Positions 24,751 through 34,188 of a DNA stretch of 64,000 nt are shown piece by piece. Position 1 is the first letter of the stretch; each line of letters opens with the position of its first letter. The notes beneath the pieces are model-generated. The model was given only the letters and a program-made list of their open reading frames with translations. It did no database searches and was not told where the DNA came from. The DNA is from RUG11198 sp036342255 (lineage in GTDB: Bacteria; Bacillota_I; Bacilli_A; RF39; UBA660), in the NCBI GenBank assembly GCA_036342255.1, contig JAZAUS010000005.1, forward strand, positions 62,001 to 126,000, read 5' to 3'. The translations under genes were made by a program, and so were the position numbers.

Positions 24751-26715
24751 TTATTTATTTTTTTTAGTTGATAACAATACAATTATTATAACTACCAATA
24801 ATGCAATAACTAAACCCGCTATTATCAATAATTCTTTATTATCACCACTATTATTAGTCTTATTAGTATTCTTCTCATTTAATTTTAAATATTTATCATT
24901 TGAAGTAACATAATTACCACTTAACTTCTTATTAGTTAAAATATACTTAGAATTGTGATCAATATAAAAATCATAATAACCATTATCTTTTTGTATTTCC
25001 ATAGCAACTGGATCTAAACTACCTTGTTCATTATAGAAATAAACAAACAAATTATCTCCACTAAACATTTCATCAACTTGATTAGCCTTCAATCTTATTA
25101 ACGCTTTACCAGGTAAATCCCCATTATTTGTAAATGTTAGCATTAATGATTGCTTATCCAAATCATTTAGCATAGTACTATTATTAATATTTTTATCTGT
25201 AATAGCCTCATACCCAATACTAACATCTATTGATTTAGGATTAACTATATCAGTACCACTAAATACCCATTCAGAATCAAAATATTCTATTATTAATGTT
25301 TTTCTAGTTTCTCTAATAGTTTCAAATAATCCTTTATCTATAAATGGATTACTACTTGCATTAACAGTAATAATAGCATCCTCAGTCATCTCATCCATAG
25401 CAGCTAACATTCTTGAATTATAATCCAAATTATCTAAATATGCCTTATCTCTATCAATCATAGTTTTACTATCATTTTTTACTTGTAATACAATATAAGT
25501 TAGTTTTGTAGAAGCATCTTCGCTACCCAATCTATAAAATTTTTTTGTACCATCAGAGTATTTCATTATAACTGTTTTTAAAGCATAATCACCATTTTGT
25601 GCATTAAATGGAACGATTATATATGGATTACTATCTATTGATTTAACATAAGCATTAATAGAAGAATTAAATCCTACTCCCTCAAACAATAATAAAGCAT
25701 TTTCAATTTTAGCACTTGAATTCTCATTCTTTAACTCAACATTAACTTTATCATTAATTTTAGCTTGTTGTGTAGAAAGAGAAATAACATCTGCAAAATT
25801 ATTTATATCATTTACAGAACTATTACTATCACCAGTAACCTTTATTTTTTCATTATTATTAATCCACTTCCACCAATAATCAGAATATTCATCTTTATTA
25901 TTTACTAAACTATTAACATAATAAATCATATCATATTCTAACCCAATTGTTATACCACTAATGTAATAATCCCCTGAAAATACACTACCATATCCACCTA
26001 AATCATAATAATCTAATACTATATAAGGATTAGTATCAATATCTTCAACAGGATAGTATAATGTATTACCATATTCAGATTTTAACCAAACACTCATAAA
26101 CTGAGGTTTTACTCCCGTATAATTAATATCAAAATATACTTTATCCCCTATCTTAGCATCAGTAGTTTTAAATTTAATTTGATTCAAACTAAAATTATTT
26201 ACTTCATCAATAGTTTGTTTGTCTCTAGCATTAACATATTTTTTAGTTCCAACATCCATAAAAGGTTCATCTTTTGCATTTTTATCAGTAGTATAACATT
26301 GACTTTTCTCTGAATTAAATAAACAAACATCCTTTAATTCATAAGTTTCACCAACTTTAACACCATCTGGATTAGATGAATATGTATTTCCAGATTCAGG
26401 TAAGATAAAATAAGCTGGATCATTAGCATCTCCTGAATCAATATTTTTCAAATAAACAGTAAAATTATCACTAGATGTTGTAGAAATAAAATGTACTGAT
26501 ACATAATCCCACATATTACTATCAAAATTCAACTCTACATTTACCTTATCACCAGGTGCAGCTGTCGCTCCTTCAGGAATATATAACCCTGTAAATCCTT
26601 CAAATTCACCATCCTTCATAGCATATGCATCTTTAAACTGCATTGTAGTATAACCAAAAACTCCCAATAAAAGAAAAACCGCAATTACCCCAAATGTCAA
26701 TTTTTTACTTTTCAT
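24751..26715 (-). CDS. large surface protein with three related domains and a C-terminal membrane anchor
   Basis: The start is ATG 26715, with a perfect AGGAGG eight bases upstream; an in-frame start further up lacks one. The N-terminal signal is LTFGVIAVFLLLGVFGYTT. Three related domains of about 110-150 residues follow, each with a KIGDKV/KINDKV/PGDKV strand, an ID(S/T)NPYI or similar strand and a D(Y/V)xL turn. A fourth region (480-610) is different. The end is a short Asn/Lys linker, a membrane helix (LLIIAGLVIALLVVIIIVLL) and STKKNK, without LPxTG. The protein is probably anchored in the membrane with its repeats in the wall. The family is not recognised. Confidence 0.8.
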   Translation of the reverse strand: MKSKKLTFGVIAVFLLLGVFGYTTMQFKDAYAMKDGEFEGFTGLYIPEGATAAPGDKVNVELNFDSNMWDYVSVHFISTTSSDNFTVYLKNIDSGDANDPAYFILPESGNTYSSNPDGVKVGETYELKDVCLFNSEKSQCYTTDKNAKDEPFMDVGTKKYVNARDKQTIDEVNNFSLNQIKFKTTDAKIGDKVYFDINYTGVKPQFMSVWLKSEYGNTLYYPVEDIDTNPYIVLDYYDLGGYGSVFSGDYYISGITIGLEYDMIYYVNSLVNNKDEYSDYWWKWINNNEKIKVTGDSNSSVNDINNFADVISLSTQQAKINDKVNVELKNENSSAKIENALLLFEGVGFNSSINAYVKSIDSNPYIIVPFNAQNGDYALKTVIMKYSDGTKKFYRLGSEDASTKLTYIVLQVKNDSKTMIDRDKAYLDNLDYNSRMLAAMDEMTEDAIITVNASSNPFIDKGLFETIRETRKTLIIEYFDSEWVFSGTDIVNPKSIDVSIGYEAITDKNINNSTMLNDLDKQSLMLTFTNNGDLPGKALIRLKANQVDEMFSGDNLFVYFYNEQGSLDPVAMEIQKDNGYYDFYIDHNSKYILTNKKLSGNYVTSNDKYLKLNEKNTNKTNNSGDNKELLIIAGLVIALLVVIIIVLLSTKKNK

Positions 26716-26734
26716 TTTACTCCTCCTATTATTA

Positions 26735-26763
26735 ATAATACTACCAAAAAAATATAATTGCAA
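26735..26763 (-). promoter_or_regulatory. promoter of the repeat surface protein gene
   Basis: On the minus strand TTGCAA, a 17-base spacer and TATTAT. The -35 box lies inside the terminator hairpin of the preceding operon. Confidence 0.6.
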
Positions 26764-26782
26764 GACACAATTATATTTTTTT
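26746..26782 (-). terminator. terminator of the unknown four-gene operon
   Basis: A 15-pair AT-rich stem (26746-26760 with 26768-26782) around CAAGACA with flanking A/T runs, just after the stop codon at 26788. Confidence 0.75.
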
Positions 26783-26787
26783 ACATA

Positions 26788-27093
26788 CTAATACAATTCC
26801 TCTAATAATTCATCCATTATTAAATAATCATCATTAATCTTTTTTACCAAATCATTCTCCCCATATTTATTAAATAATTTCTTAATATCAGCAAAACTAT
26901 GTAAAAATACACTAAACTGATAAACTAACAATTCATCTATATACTTAATACCAATTCTTCTAAAATACTCAATAATTTTATATACTTCATATTCATTATT
27001 ATTTAAAGAATACAAATTAGCCTTAGAATATGTTCTTTCAACATCTTTTATAACATCATTACTAATATTACAATTTTTCAAAAAATCAATCAT
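26788..27093 (-). CDS. unknown helical protein, last gene of the 26.8-31.5 kb operon
   Basis: 101 residues, predicted mostly helical and acidic, with no signal or membrane segment. It begins in a TAATG overlap with the upstream gene, so it is translationally coupled and probably a partner of that product. No motif is recognised (it contains YKIIEYFRRIGIKYIDELLV). Confidence 0.65.
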   Translation of the reverse strand: MIDFLKNCNISNDVIKDVERTYSKANLYSLNNNEYEVYKIIEYFRRIGIKYIDELLVYQFSVFLHSFADIKKLFNKYGENDLVKKINDDYLIMDELLEELY

Positions 27094-29141
27094 TAATTTA
27101 CACCTCTAATCTTAATATTATTATTATAATTAGAATTCTGATAATCATTAACTATATATTTAATAATAATTCTAAGTTCTGATAACTCCCAATATGAAAG
27201 AATACTATCTTTAACTAAAACAGATAAAATAACAGCAACCTTCTCTGATTTATTAAAGTCCTCATTATTTATCCACATATCATATTTCTTTAATAAATTA
27301 CAAAGTCTTAGTACTTTTTGTCTAGATATTCTAATTATCTGTTCAGGATTATCAGCAGGTCTAAACTCATAAGTATAATCATCTTTTTTAACAGGAACAG
27401 ATTTACCTGCTTTAGAATTCCATGGTCTATAATTATCCAAAAACTTAATAAAATCGTCATTTTTTGCTTCTTCTTCATAACCAATTAAATAATTATCTTC
27501 CAATTCGAATACTCGACTTATCCTATCACCTTTACTAAATATTTTAGTAGGTTCAAAACATTGATATAAATAATTTTCATTATATAATTCTCTCTTGAAA
27601 GCATCTAATGGTAAATTTTTACTCCTTAAATGATATCTAGGAGGCTTACGTTTACCTTCTGGTATGTTATCTACTAATAATTCTTCAGTATCATCAAATT
27701 CATTCTTTATATATCTAGATTGAAAAACCCTTGTTTCTTCTCCATCTTTAACTAAATGAATACCTTTATATGGAAGAGAATCTTGCATTATCTCACTTTT
27801 ATATCCACGTCCTCTAGTTATAACCTCTCCTAAATCCCAAGCTCTTCTTAACTTATAAAATTTAGTTGGATTTTTTGTAGCACACAATTTACCTAAATTT
27901 TGTTTTATATAATCATAATGCCCAGTCTCTATAAATTGATCTAACTGATAAGAAGTATAATTACCAATTAAAGATACACTAGAACTAGGAAATTCATCCT
28001 TACCTATTATTCCATATTGTCTAAGTATTTCAAGATTTTCTAATATTTTATTATTTGGCGTATTAATAAATTTAATAAATTTATTAAAATGTGCATCAGT
28101 CAAACTATCAAGTCCTTGAACATTCTTTAACATCTCAACATTTTTTATAAAATCATAATAGCTACCTGATAAATCTACAAAATCAGTTCCTTCTCCACCA
28201 TTATTACCTTTATTAACACCATTATCCGTTCTCTTTTTATATCTATATTTTCTATCTTTCTTATTAAAAGCACCAGCAAAATTATCTAAAATTATAAAAA
28301 GACTACAATCATTATCATCCACAAAAGAACATACATCATCAAATGTTTCTTTATCATTACTAATCAAAATCTTATAAATAGCTTTTTGACATATCTCTAT
28401 CTCTAAAGGTTCTATACCATATTGTTGAAACTTAGATAAAACATAATCAACATAATCAAGATCTTTAATATATTTATTAAAATTATCTTTAACATCTTTC
28501 TTTAACTTATCAAAATCATAACCATATTTATTAAATATTTCTACTAACTTATCATAAATAGATTCTTCATTTTCCTCTATTATTAATTCCTCGGTACCAT
28601 CATCTTCTTCATTTTCTTTTTTAACATCTATCGTAGCATAATTAGCAACAGCTAAATTTAAACTAACAGCCTCCTGAGCACTTATCTTTCCTTTTTTATA
28701 GCAATCTTCTACTATAAAATCAATAACATGCATATAATTATCACTAATCTCATCTTTTATAATAATATCTCTCATCATTGGATAATAATTCATCATATTA
28801 TGTAACTTAATAAATCTCTCACTCGATAATAATACGTTATTAATATCATTAGATACTTTATCAACCATATTTTGAATATCGTCTTGAGATAAACTATCCC
28901 TATATTTACTACTATATATATTCTTTAATCTTTTAATTAACTTAGAGCCATTATCTATCACCATATTTAATACCTTAGAATCATTATCATCTAAAGTATC
29001 TATTACAGACAAATCAGAAACCATTTTTTTAAATTTACTTATTAATTTTAAATACGAAACATATTCATCATATAATTCAGTATTTTTTAATTCTCTATAA
29101 TTATCATCAATAAGCTTTAACAACAAATCTTTATCTTTCAT
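27093..29141 (-). CDS. unknown large cytoplasmic protein of the 26.8-31.5 kb operon
   Basis: 682 residues with no signal or membrane segment. The first 300 are acidic and helical. Residues 300-320 are a basic-to-Gly-rich linker (NKKDRKYRYKKRTDNG). The second half holds more conserved-looking sequence: KFYKLRRAWDLGEVITRGRG, GKRKPPRYHLRSKNLPLDAF and IIRISRQKVLRLCNLLKKYD, basic patches that could meet nucleic acid or a partner protein. I do not recognise a family. GGAGAG stands before the ATG. The 3' end overlaps the next gene in TAATG. Confidence 0.7.
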   Translation of the reverse strand: MKDKDLLLKLIDDNYRELKNTELYDEYVSYLKLISKFKKMVSDLSVIDTLDDNDSKVLNMVIDNGSKLIKRLKNIYSSKYRDSLSQDDIQNMVDKVSNDINNVLLSSERFIKLHNMMNYYPMMRDIIIKDEISDNYMHVIDFIVEDCYKKGKISAQEAVSLNLAVANYATIDVKKENEEDDGTEELIIEENEESIYDKLVEIFNKYGYDFDKLKKDVKDNFNKYIKDLDYVDYVLSKFQQYGIEPLEIEICQKAIYKILISNDKETFDDVCSFVDDNDCSLFIILDNFAGAFNKKDRKYRYKKRTDNGVNKGNNGGEGTDFVDLSGSYYDFIKNVEMLKNVQGLDSLTDAHFNKFIKFINTPNNKILENLEILRQYGIIGKDEFPSSSVSLIGNYTSYQLDQFIETGHYDYIKQNLGKLCATKNPTKFYKLRRAWDLGEVITRGRGYKSEIMQDSLPYKGIHLVKDGEETRVFQSRYIKNEFDDTEELLVDNIPEGKRKPPRYHLRSKNLPLDAFKRELYNENYLYQCFEPTKIFSKGDRISRVFELEDNYLIGYEEEAKNDDFIKFLDNYRPWNSKAGKSVPVKKDDYTYEFRPADNPEQIIRISRQKVLRLCNLLKKYDMWINNEDFNKSEKVAVILSVLVKDSILSYWELSELRIIIKYIVNDYQNSNYNNNIKIRGVN

Positions 29142-29171
29142 ATTAACACTCTCCTAATAAATATTAAATAT

Positions 29172-30932
29172 TTATTTTCTTCCATGTCCTTCACCCACAT
29201 TAATTTTAGCAGGAGGTTCCTGACCCAAATATTCATAAATCTGATCTCTAATAACTAAATTCTCTAAAATAATTTTATTCTTTTTCTTATTATCCTTCTC
29301 ATTCGTACTCTTAAATAATTTCTTCAAACTATCATATTCATCAGAAACATTTTTAACTCTATTAACAACACTAGTTACCTTTTTCTTACTATTAGTATCT
29401 TTAATAATATTAACAAAAACAATATAAACACAATTATCAGGTAATGCCTTATAATAAATTCTGACTTTTCCACCCTTCTTATATGACAACTTACCTAATT
29501 TTTTATTATTTGAATTAAATATCCCCTCTTTAGTTTTATTAACTTCTTTAACACCATTTTCTATTAACAATAATTTTTGAAATATAGTTTTATAAAATTC
29601 TCTATCTATCTTTTTTATATCTTTAAAAGCATAAGCTTCCCTCATAGTACTAGCAAAAATTACCTTTTTAGGTTCACCTGATTTATTAATTAAATTAATT
29701 ATTTCTTCATCAGTATATTCATCAATATCAAATTCTAATTCTTCAAGATCATTGCCATAATTATCAACTATACCTTCAATCAAATCAAGTTCATCTTCAA
29801 TTTTTGTAAATCCACTATCACTATAAACACTATCTATAGATACTTCTTTACTTAATTCATTAAGTCTTTTATTATACTCTTCTAATTCATCACAAAAATC
29901 AGATGATTGTATTTTATCAATAAGATTTTTTATTCTTTTAGATATTTCATTAATTTTTTCATCATAATCTTTATTACTAATATTAAAATCACTCATGATT
30001 TTTGTTACAAGTTCTTTACATTTATTAACTTCTTCTTCATTAGAATTATCTATTAAATCCTTAGCAACTGTTTCTAAAACTTGATAGAATTCATCCTCCG
30101 CAATAACTGATTTATCAATTATAGTCTTGATACTATCATATTTATTCTCATCAATCCACTCAAAGAAATCTAACTTTTCAAAGTTTTCAGGAGCATAATC
30201 ACGAAATACATCTTCATATTTTTTCAATAAATTATATAACAATTCTCTTCTATCAGAATTAATATCTAATTTACTAATTTTAATATACAACTCATCATGA
30301 TCTTTAACTTCTTTCTCATTATCAGAAACATTCTTATTTTCAATAACAGAATCTATTTTTAATAAACTATCATCAAAATCCCTTAATTCTTTTTCATCTT
30401 TATATTTATTCCTTCTAACAATTAAAGAAGCCACATACTCACTAAACAATACTTTATCATCATCATCCAATTCACTAGACATAATAAATTCTTCCAATTT
30501 AGGAATCTCTTTCTCTGATAAAGAATCCAAATCATATAAATAATGCCATAAATCATTTAAAAAATTAATCTCTCTTTGCTTCTCTTCTTTTCTTAAAACT
30601 ATCTCTTTATTATTAGATTCAATTTTACTATTAATTTCTTCAACAATTAATTCAATTCTTTTTCTAAGATTTTCCTGTGTCTTAACAAAAAAATCACCAA
30701 AAATAAAATCAAGGCCTTCTTTATATTCATTAATAATGTCCATCTTATCTTCTGCATTAGGAATATTAAACCTATTCAACATACCATTTATCTTATCTTT
30801 ATCTAAATAAATAAAATCATCAAAAGAATATGGCTTTAATATATTTCCATTCATAATTTGAATTGCTATAGTTAAATCTCTAATACTAGCTAAAATATCT
30901 TGCTCTGATAATTTTTTAATATCTATCTTCAT
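29172..30932 (-). CDS. long helical protein with a RelE-like C-terminal domain
   Basis: 586 residues. Residues 1-410 are acidic and alpha-helical with coiled-coil character (ENLRKRIELIVEEINSKIES). Residues 430-540 resemble a RelE/ParE/HigB toxin fold: FYKTIFQKLLLIENG helix, then KLGKLSYKKGGKVRIYYKAL and NCVYIVFVNIIKDTNSKKKV, the strand order and R-x-x-Y / IxKDTxK spacing of that group. A toxin domain at the end of so long a protein is unusual and no neighbouring gene is an obvious antitoxin, so it may be a structural reuse. It is cytoplasmic. The resemblance is visual only. Confidence 0.6.
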   Translation of the reverse strand: MKIDIKKLSEQDILASIRDLTIAIQIMNGNILKPYSFDDFIYLDKDKINGMLNRFNIPNAEDKMDIINEYKEGLDFIFGDFFVKTQENLRKRIELIVEEINSKIESNNKEIVLRKEEKQREINFLNDLWHYLYDLDSLSEKEIPKLEEFIMSSELDDDDKVLFSEYVASLIVRRNKYKDEKELRDFDDSLLKIDSVIENKNVSDNEKEVKDHDELYIKISKLDINSDRRELLYNLLKKYEDVFRDYAPENFEKLDFFEWIDENKYDSIKTIIDKSVIAEDEFYQVLETVAKDLIDNSNEEEVNKCKELVTKIMSDFNISNKDYDEKINEISKRIKNLIDKIQSSDFCDELEEYNKRLNELSKEVSIDSVYSDSGFTKIEDELDLIEGIVDNYGNDLEELEFDIDEYTDEEIINLINKSGEPKKVIFASTMREAYAFKDIKKIDREFYKTIFQKLLLIENGVKEVNKTKEGIFNSNNKKLGKLSYKKGGKVRIYYKALPDNCVYIVFVNIIKDTNSKKKVTSVVNRVKNVSDEYDSLKKLFKSTNEKDNKKKNKIILENLVIRDQIYEYLGQEPPAKINVGEGHGRK

Positions 30933-30967
30933 AACTTCACATCCCTCATATTCACAAAATCAATCAA

Positions 30968-31456
30968 CTATTTTTTATTAACATGTGTATTAATATCATC
31001 ATTATCAAAATCATCATCAAAATTAATAACACTATCATTATTATTTATATAATAGCCAACATAATCATCAAATTCTTTAACTAATCCAATCTTCATTCTC
31101 AACTTCAATTCAATATTAAGAATATCAAACAATAATTCCTTATAAGCCATTTCTTCATCTTTATTATTTTTAAGTACTAAATTCTTTTTAACACTTAAAA
31201 CATTTAAATCTTCATCAACTCGTTTATCAGGAAATACAGATAAAAAATCATATATTCTCTTCAACTCAAAAAGATATTTATCTTTACTATTTTTATTCTT
31301 ATAAATCTCTTTCTCCAACTTCTCCAAGTTATCCAATTTCATAACTTTCAAATAATTCTTCTTCATATTTAAAAGAAACTTTCTATCATCAATATCCTTT
31401 CCTCTTTTTAAAAACAAATTTATATATCCTAATTTTTCTTCTTTATTTAAAGCCAC
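30968..31456 (-). CDS. unknown small helical protein, first gene of the 26.8-31.5 kb operon
   Basis: 162 residues. The start is GTG at 31456, eight bases after a perfect GGAGG. The protein is helical, basic at the start and very acidic at the end (FDDDFDNDD), with no signal or membrane segment. No family is recognised. It follows a near-consensus promoter and leads the operon; the next gene starts 35 bases downstream. Confidence 0.7.
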   Translation of the reverse strand: MALNKEEKLGYINLFLKRGKDIDDRKFLLNMKKNYLKVMKLDNLEKLEKEIYKNKNSKDKYLFELKRIYDFLSVFPDKRVDEDLNVLSVKKNLVLKNNKDEEMAYKELLFDILNIELKLRMKIGLVKEFDDYVGYYINNNDSVINFDDDFDNDDINTHVNKK

Positions 31457-31480
31457 TATAAAGACCTCCTTATAATAAAA

Positions 31481-31509
31481 ATTATAACATATAATAATAC
31501 AATAATCAA
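31481..31509 (-). promoter_or_regulatory. strong promoter of the unknown four-gene operon
   Basis: On the minus strand TTGATT, a 17-base spacer and TATAAT with TGT directly before it (extended -10), then a short leader to GGAGG and the GTG at 31456. Confidence 0.8.
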
Positions 31510-31650
31510 TTACATATTATATGAAAAATTATATTAAATAATTAATAACATAATACAATCTATTAAATCCATAAAATTAAAAATATATCTAAATTGATAC
31601 ATTTCTATATCATAAACATGTATATTTTTAATATTTTTTACATATTTTAT

Positions 31651-31679
31651 TTGCCTTTTTACTTTTTTTTTGATAGAAT
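31651..31679 (+). promoter_or_regulatory. promoter of rpsT
   Basis: TTGCCT (31651-31656), a 17-base spacer and TAGAAT (31674-31679) with TGA before it. The rest of the 31457-31713 gap holds only this and the opposite promoter; I see nothing else in it. Confidence 0.75.
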
Positions 31680-31713
31680 TGTATATAGCTTTATTTGGAA
31701 GGAGATGAAATGA

Positions 31714-31983
31714 ATGGCAAACGTAGCAAATGCTAAAAAGAAAATTAAACAAATTAGAAAGAGAACCCTTAATAATGTACAGCTTAAATCAACTGTAAAA
31801 AATGCAATTAAAAATACAGAAAAAGCTATACAAGCTGGAGATATAGAAGCAGCAAAGAAATATCTAAAAGCTGCTATAAAGAGTTTAGATAATGCTAAAT
31901 CTAAAGGATTAGTTCATAAAAATAAAGTTGATAGAGAAAAATCAAGATTAACAAAAAAAGTAAATAATATGGAAAAGAAATAA
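31714..31983 (+). CDS. rpsT: 30S ribosomal protein S20
   Basis: 89 residues, strongly basic, matching S20 from the start (MANVANAKKKIKQIRKRTLN) through the ending (DREKSRLTKKVNNMEKK). S20 binds 16S rRNA early in small-subunit assembly. GGAAGGAGATGA stands before the ATG. It is a single-gene unit with its own promoter and terminator, the usual arrangement for rpsT in Firmicutes. Confidence 0.97.
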   Translation: MANVANAKKKIKQIRKRTLNNVQLKSTVKNAIKNTEKAIQAGDIEAAKKYLKAAIKSLDNAKSKGLVHKNKVDREKSRLTKKVNNMEKK

Positions 31984-32004
31984 TATGAACTTCCATATTT
32001 TTTT
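31966..32004 (+). terminator. terminator of rpsT
   Basis: AATATGGAA (31966-31974), inside the last codons, pairs with TTCCATATT (31991-31999), followed by a T-run. Confidence 0.7.
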
Positions 32005-32023
32005 ATTTTTTTTAATTTAACTA

Positions 32024-32052
32024 TTGATATAAAGAAATGTTTATATTATAAT
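32024..32052 (+). promoter_or_regulatory. promoter of the transglutaminase-like gene
   Basis: TTGATA (32024-32029), a 17-base spacer and a perfect TATAAT (32047-32052), about 48 bases before the ATG at 32100. Confidence 0.75.
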
Positions 32053-32099
32053 TTATTATAGAAATAATATAAACATATATATAGATTGGTTGGTGAGAT

Positions 32100-33035
32100 A
32101 TGGAAAACCAAAATAAATTAACTACTGGTCAAAAAGTCATTGTATCTGTAGGAATAACAGTACTTCTAATAATATTTATTTGCATCTTTTTTAGAGCTGA
32201 TATAAAATTTTTTCTAACATCTAAAACTATTGAAAGAAAATATGGTAAAATAGCAGAAAATAGTTATTATATAGAAGATAATTTTGAATATGTAGAAAAC
32301 TATACAAAAGCAGAAGTTAATTCAAAACAAGACATAATCAATTCCGTATATCACCTTATAAATTCTGGATCAACTTATGCAGAAAAATATTGTGGAAAAA
32401 ATTATACTGAATGCTATAATGATATGGAAATAATAAGTAACAATACTGATGGACTAAGCATATTAAATAATTATGTACATCCATTTAATAGTTTTGAAAG
32501 TATAACATTTAATTTTGATAATAATATTATAGAAATAGAAATAGAACATACTTATAGTAATTCTGAAAAAGAAGAAATTAATAATATAGTAGATAAAATA
32601 CTAAAAGAAACAATAAATAATAATATGAGTACAAAAGAAAAAATAAAAACAATACATGATTATATAATAAATGAAACAAATTATGATACACTTAAAACTA
32701 AAAACATTAAAGATGCAACATACAAATCAAATACAGCTTATGGTGTTTTAAAAGAACATCATGGAATCTGCAGTGGCTATTCTGATGCTATGGCAATATT
32801 TTTAAATAAATTAAATATTATAAATTATAAAGTAAGTAATGACCAACATATTTGGAATGTTGTATATCTAAATGGAAAGTGGTTACATTTAGACTTAACA
32901 TGGGATGATCCCGTAAGTGATAAAAATATAACGAGAGATAATTATTTTCTAATTCCAACTAATATATTAATAAAATTAGATGATAATGTACATTATTATA
33001 CTTCTACATACTTTCCAGAAACAGTAAAAAATTAA
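32100..33035 (+). CDS. membrane-anchored transglutaminase-like protein
   Basis: One N-terminal membrane segment (residues 13-31) and an outside domain of about 280 residues. Its C-terminal half is a transglutaminase/papain-like core with the triad visible: Cys224 (HHGICSGYSDAMA), His250 (DQHIWNVVYLNGKW) and Asp265 (HLDLTWDDP). In bacteria such proteins are mostly surface peptidases or peptide-crosslinking enzymes acting on wall peptides. A Cys pair in the middle (YCGKNYTEC) may form a disulfide. The gene is a single unit with a good promoter and terminator. Confidence 0.85.
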   Translation: MENQNKLTTGQKVIVSVGITVLLIIFICIFFRADIKFFLTSKTIERKYGKIAENSYYIEDNFEYVENYTKAEVNSKQDIINSVYHLINSGSTYAEKYCGKNYTECYNDMEIISNNTDGLSILNNYVHPFNSFESITFNFDNNIIEIEIEHTYSNSEKEEINNIVDKILKETINNNMSTKEKIKTIHDYIINETNYDTLKTKNIKDATYKSNTAYGVLKEHHGICSGYSDAMAIFLNKLNIINYKVSNDQHIWNVVYLNGKWLHLDLTWDDPVSDKNITRDNYFLIPTNILIKLDDNVHYYTSTYFPETVKN

Positions 33036-33061
33036 AGAACATTTTAATAAATGTTCTTTTC
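33034..33061 (+). terminator. terminator of the transglutaminase-like gene
   Basis: AAAGAACATTT and AAATGTTCTTT pair around TAAT, with a T-run after it, starting at the stop codon. Confidence 0.75.
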
Positions 33062-33065
33062 TAAT

Positions 33066-33100
33066 AAAAAGATATTGAAAAATCTTTCAATATCTTTTTT
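33066..33100. terminator. bidirectional terminator, mainly for mraY
   Basis: AAAAAGATATTGAAA and TTTCAATATCTTTTT form a 15-pair stem around a four-base loop with T-runs on both strands; it abuts the mraY stop at 33100. Confidence 0.8.
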
Positions 33101-34092
33101 TATAACCATACACCATATATAAGAGCTAACAAACCTAAAATAAATCCACCTATCCAAAAGAATTTAACTATATCTCCCTCACTCCAACCTAATCTTTCAA
33201 AATGATGATGAATAGGACTCATTAAAAACACTTTTTTATGAAAAACAACAACTGAAAATATTTGTATCATAACCGATAAAGTTTCTATAACAAATACTCC
33301 ACCTATAACTGCTAATGAAAATTCATGCGAAGTTAATATAGCAACCGTAGCTAATGTTGCTCCCAAAGACAAGCTACCAGTATCACCCATAAATACTTTA
33401 GCTGGTGATGTATTAAAAACTAAAAATCCCATAACACAACCAACTAAAATAAAGCAAAAAATACCAATATCCTGATAACCATTTATCCAATAACTACCCC
33501 AAGATATTAATCCATAAGCAAGAAATGATATTGCCGATAAACCACCAGCCAAACCATCTAAACCATCAGTCAAATTAACAGCATTTGAAGTACCTACTAA
33601 AAGGAACAAAATAAAAGCTCCATAAAACCAACTAAGATTCCATTCAAAATTGAAAAAAGTAACTCTCAAAACAGAATCTCCCTCACCAAAATGTCTAAAT
33701 AAAATATAAAAAACTATAGCTACTACTAACTGTAAAAACAATTTTTGAACTTGCGACAGCCCTTTATTAGTATTATTCTTTAAACTAATATAATCATCTA
33801 AAAATCCTATCATTCCATAACTTATCATAACAAACAAAATAATAAATAGATTAATTGAATAATTCATCTTACCAGTAAATAATAAAATAAGTACTGTAAT
33901 TAAACAAGGAACAATAAAAATAAATCCCCCCATAGTAGGAGTACCAGCTTTTCTCTTATGAGCATCAACATAAACATTTATCTTCTGATCAGCCTTAATT
34001 CTTCTCAAAAAAGGAATAAGCATCACACCAAATATTGTAGAAATAATAAAACCAATCATCAACGCAAACAGCGATTTAGTTAATGTTAGCAT
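33100..34092 (-). CDS. mraY: phospho-N-acetylmuramoyl-pentapeptide-transferase
   Basis: Makes lipid I by joining UDP-MurNAc-pentapeptide to undecaprenyl phosphate. MraY-specific motifs are present: KRKAGTPTMGGFIF at the start, GFLDDYISLKNNTNKGLSQV, NAVNLTDGLDGLAGG, VFMGDTGSLSLGA and the His-rich SPIHHHFERLGWSE. The PIHHHFE motif separates it from the TagO/WecA relative at 61216-62241. About ten membrane helices. The gene stands alone, not in a dcw/mur cluster. It shows that this organism makes peptidoglycan. Confidence 0.97.
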   Translation of the reverse strand: MLTLTKSLFALMIGFIISTIFGVMLIPFLRRIKADQKINVYVDAHKRKAGTPTMGGFIFIVPCLITVLILLFTGKMNYSINLFIILFVMISYGMIGFLDDYISLKNNTNKGLSQVQKLFLQLVVAIVFYILFRHFGEGDSVLRVTFFNFEWNLSWFYGAFILFLLVGTSNAVNLTDGLDGLAGGLSAISFLAYGLISWGSYWINGYQDIGIFCFILVGCVMGFLVFNTSPAKVFMGDTGSLSLGATLATVAILTSHEFSLAVIGGVFVIETLSVMIQIFSVVVFHKKVFLMSPIHHHFERLGWSEGDIVKFFWIGGFILGLLALIYGVWL

Positions 34093-34115
34093 TATCCCAC
34101 TCCCTCACTAATAAA

Positions 34116-34124
34116 ATTATATCA
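34116..34124 (-). promoter_or_regulatory. extended -10 promoter of mraY
   Basis: The minus strand reads TGA-TATAAT 24 bases before the mraY ATG, followed by AGGGAG. The -35 region is poor; a TTGACA lies further upstream at an unsuitable distance. Confidence 0.6.
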
Positions 34125-34188
34125 TAAATTAATTAAATAATTCTATTTATATAATTAACTTTACATATATATTGTCAATAATAATATC

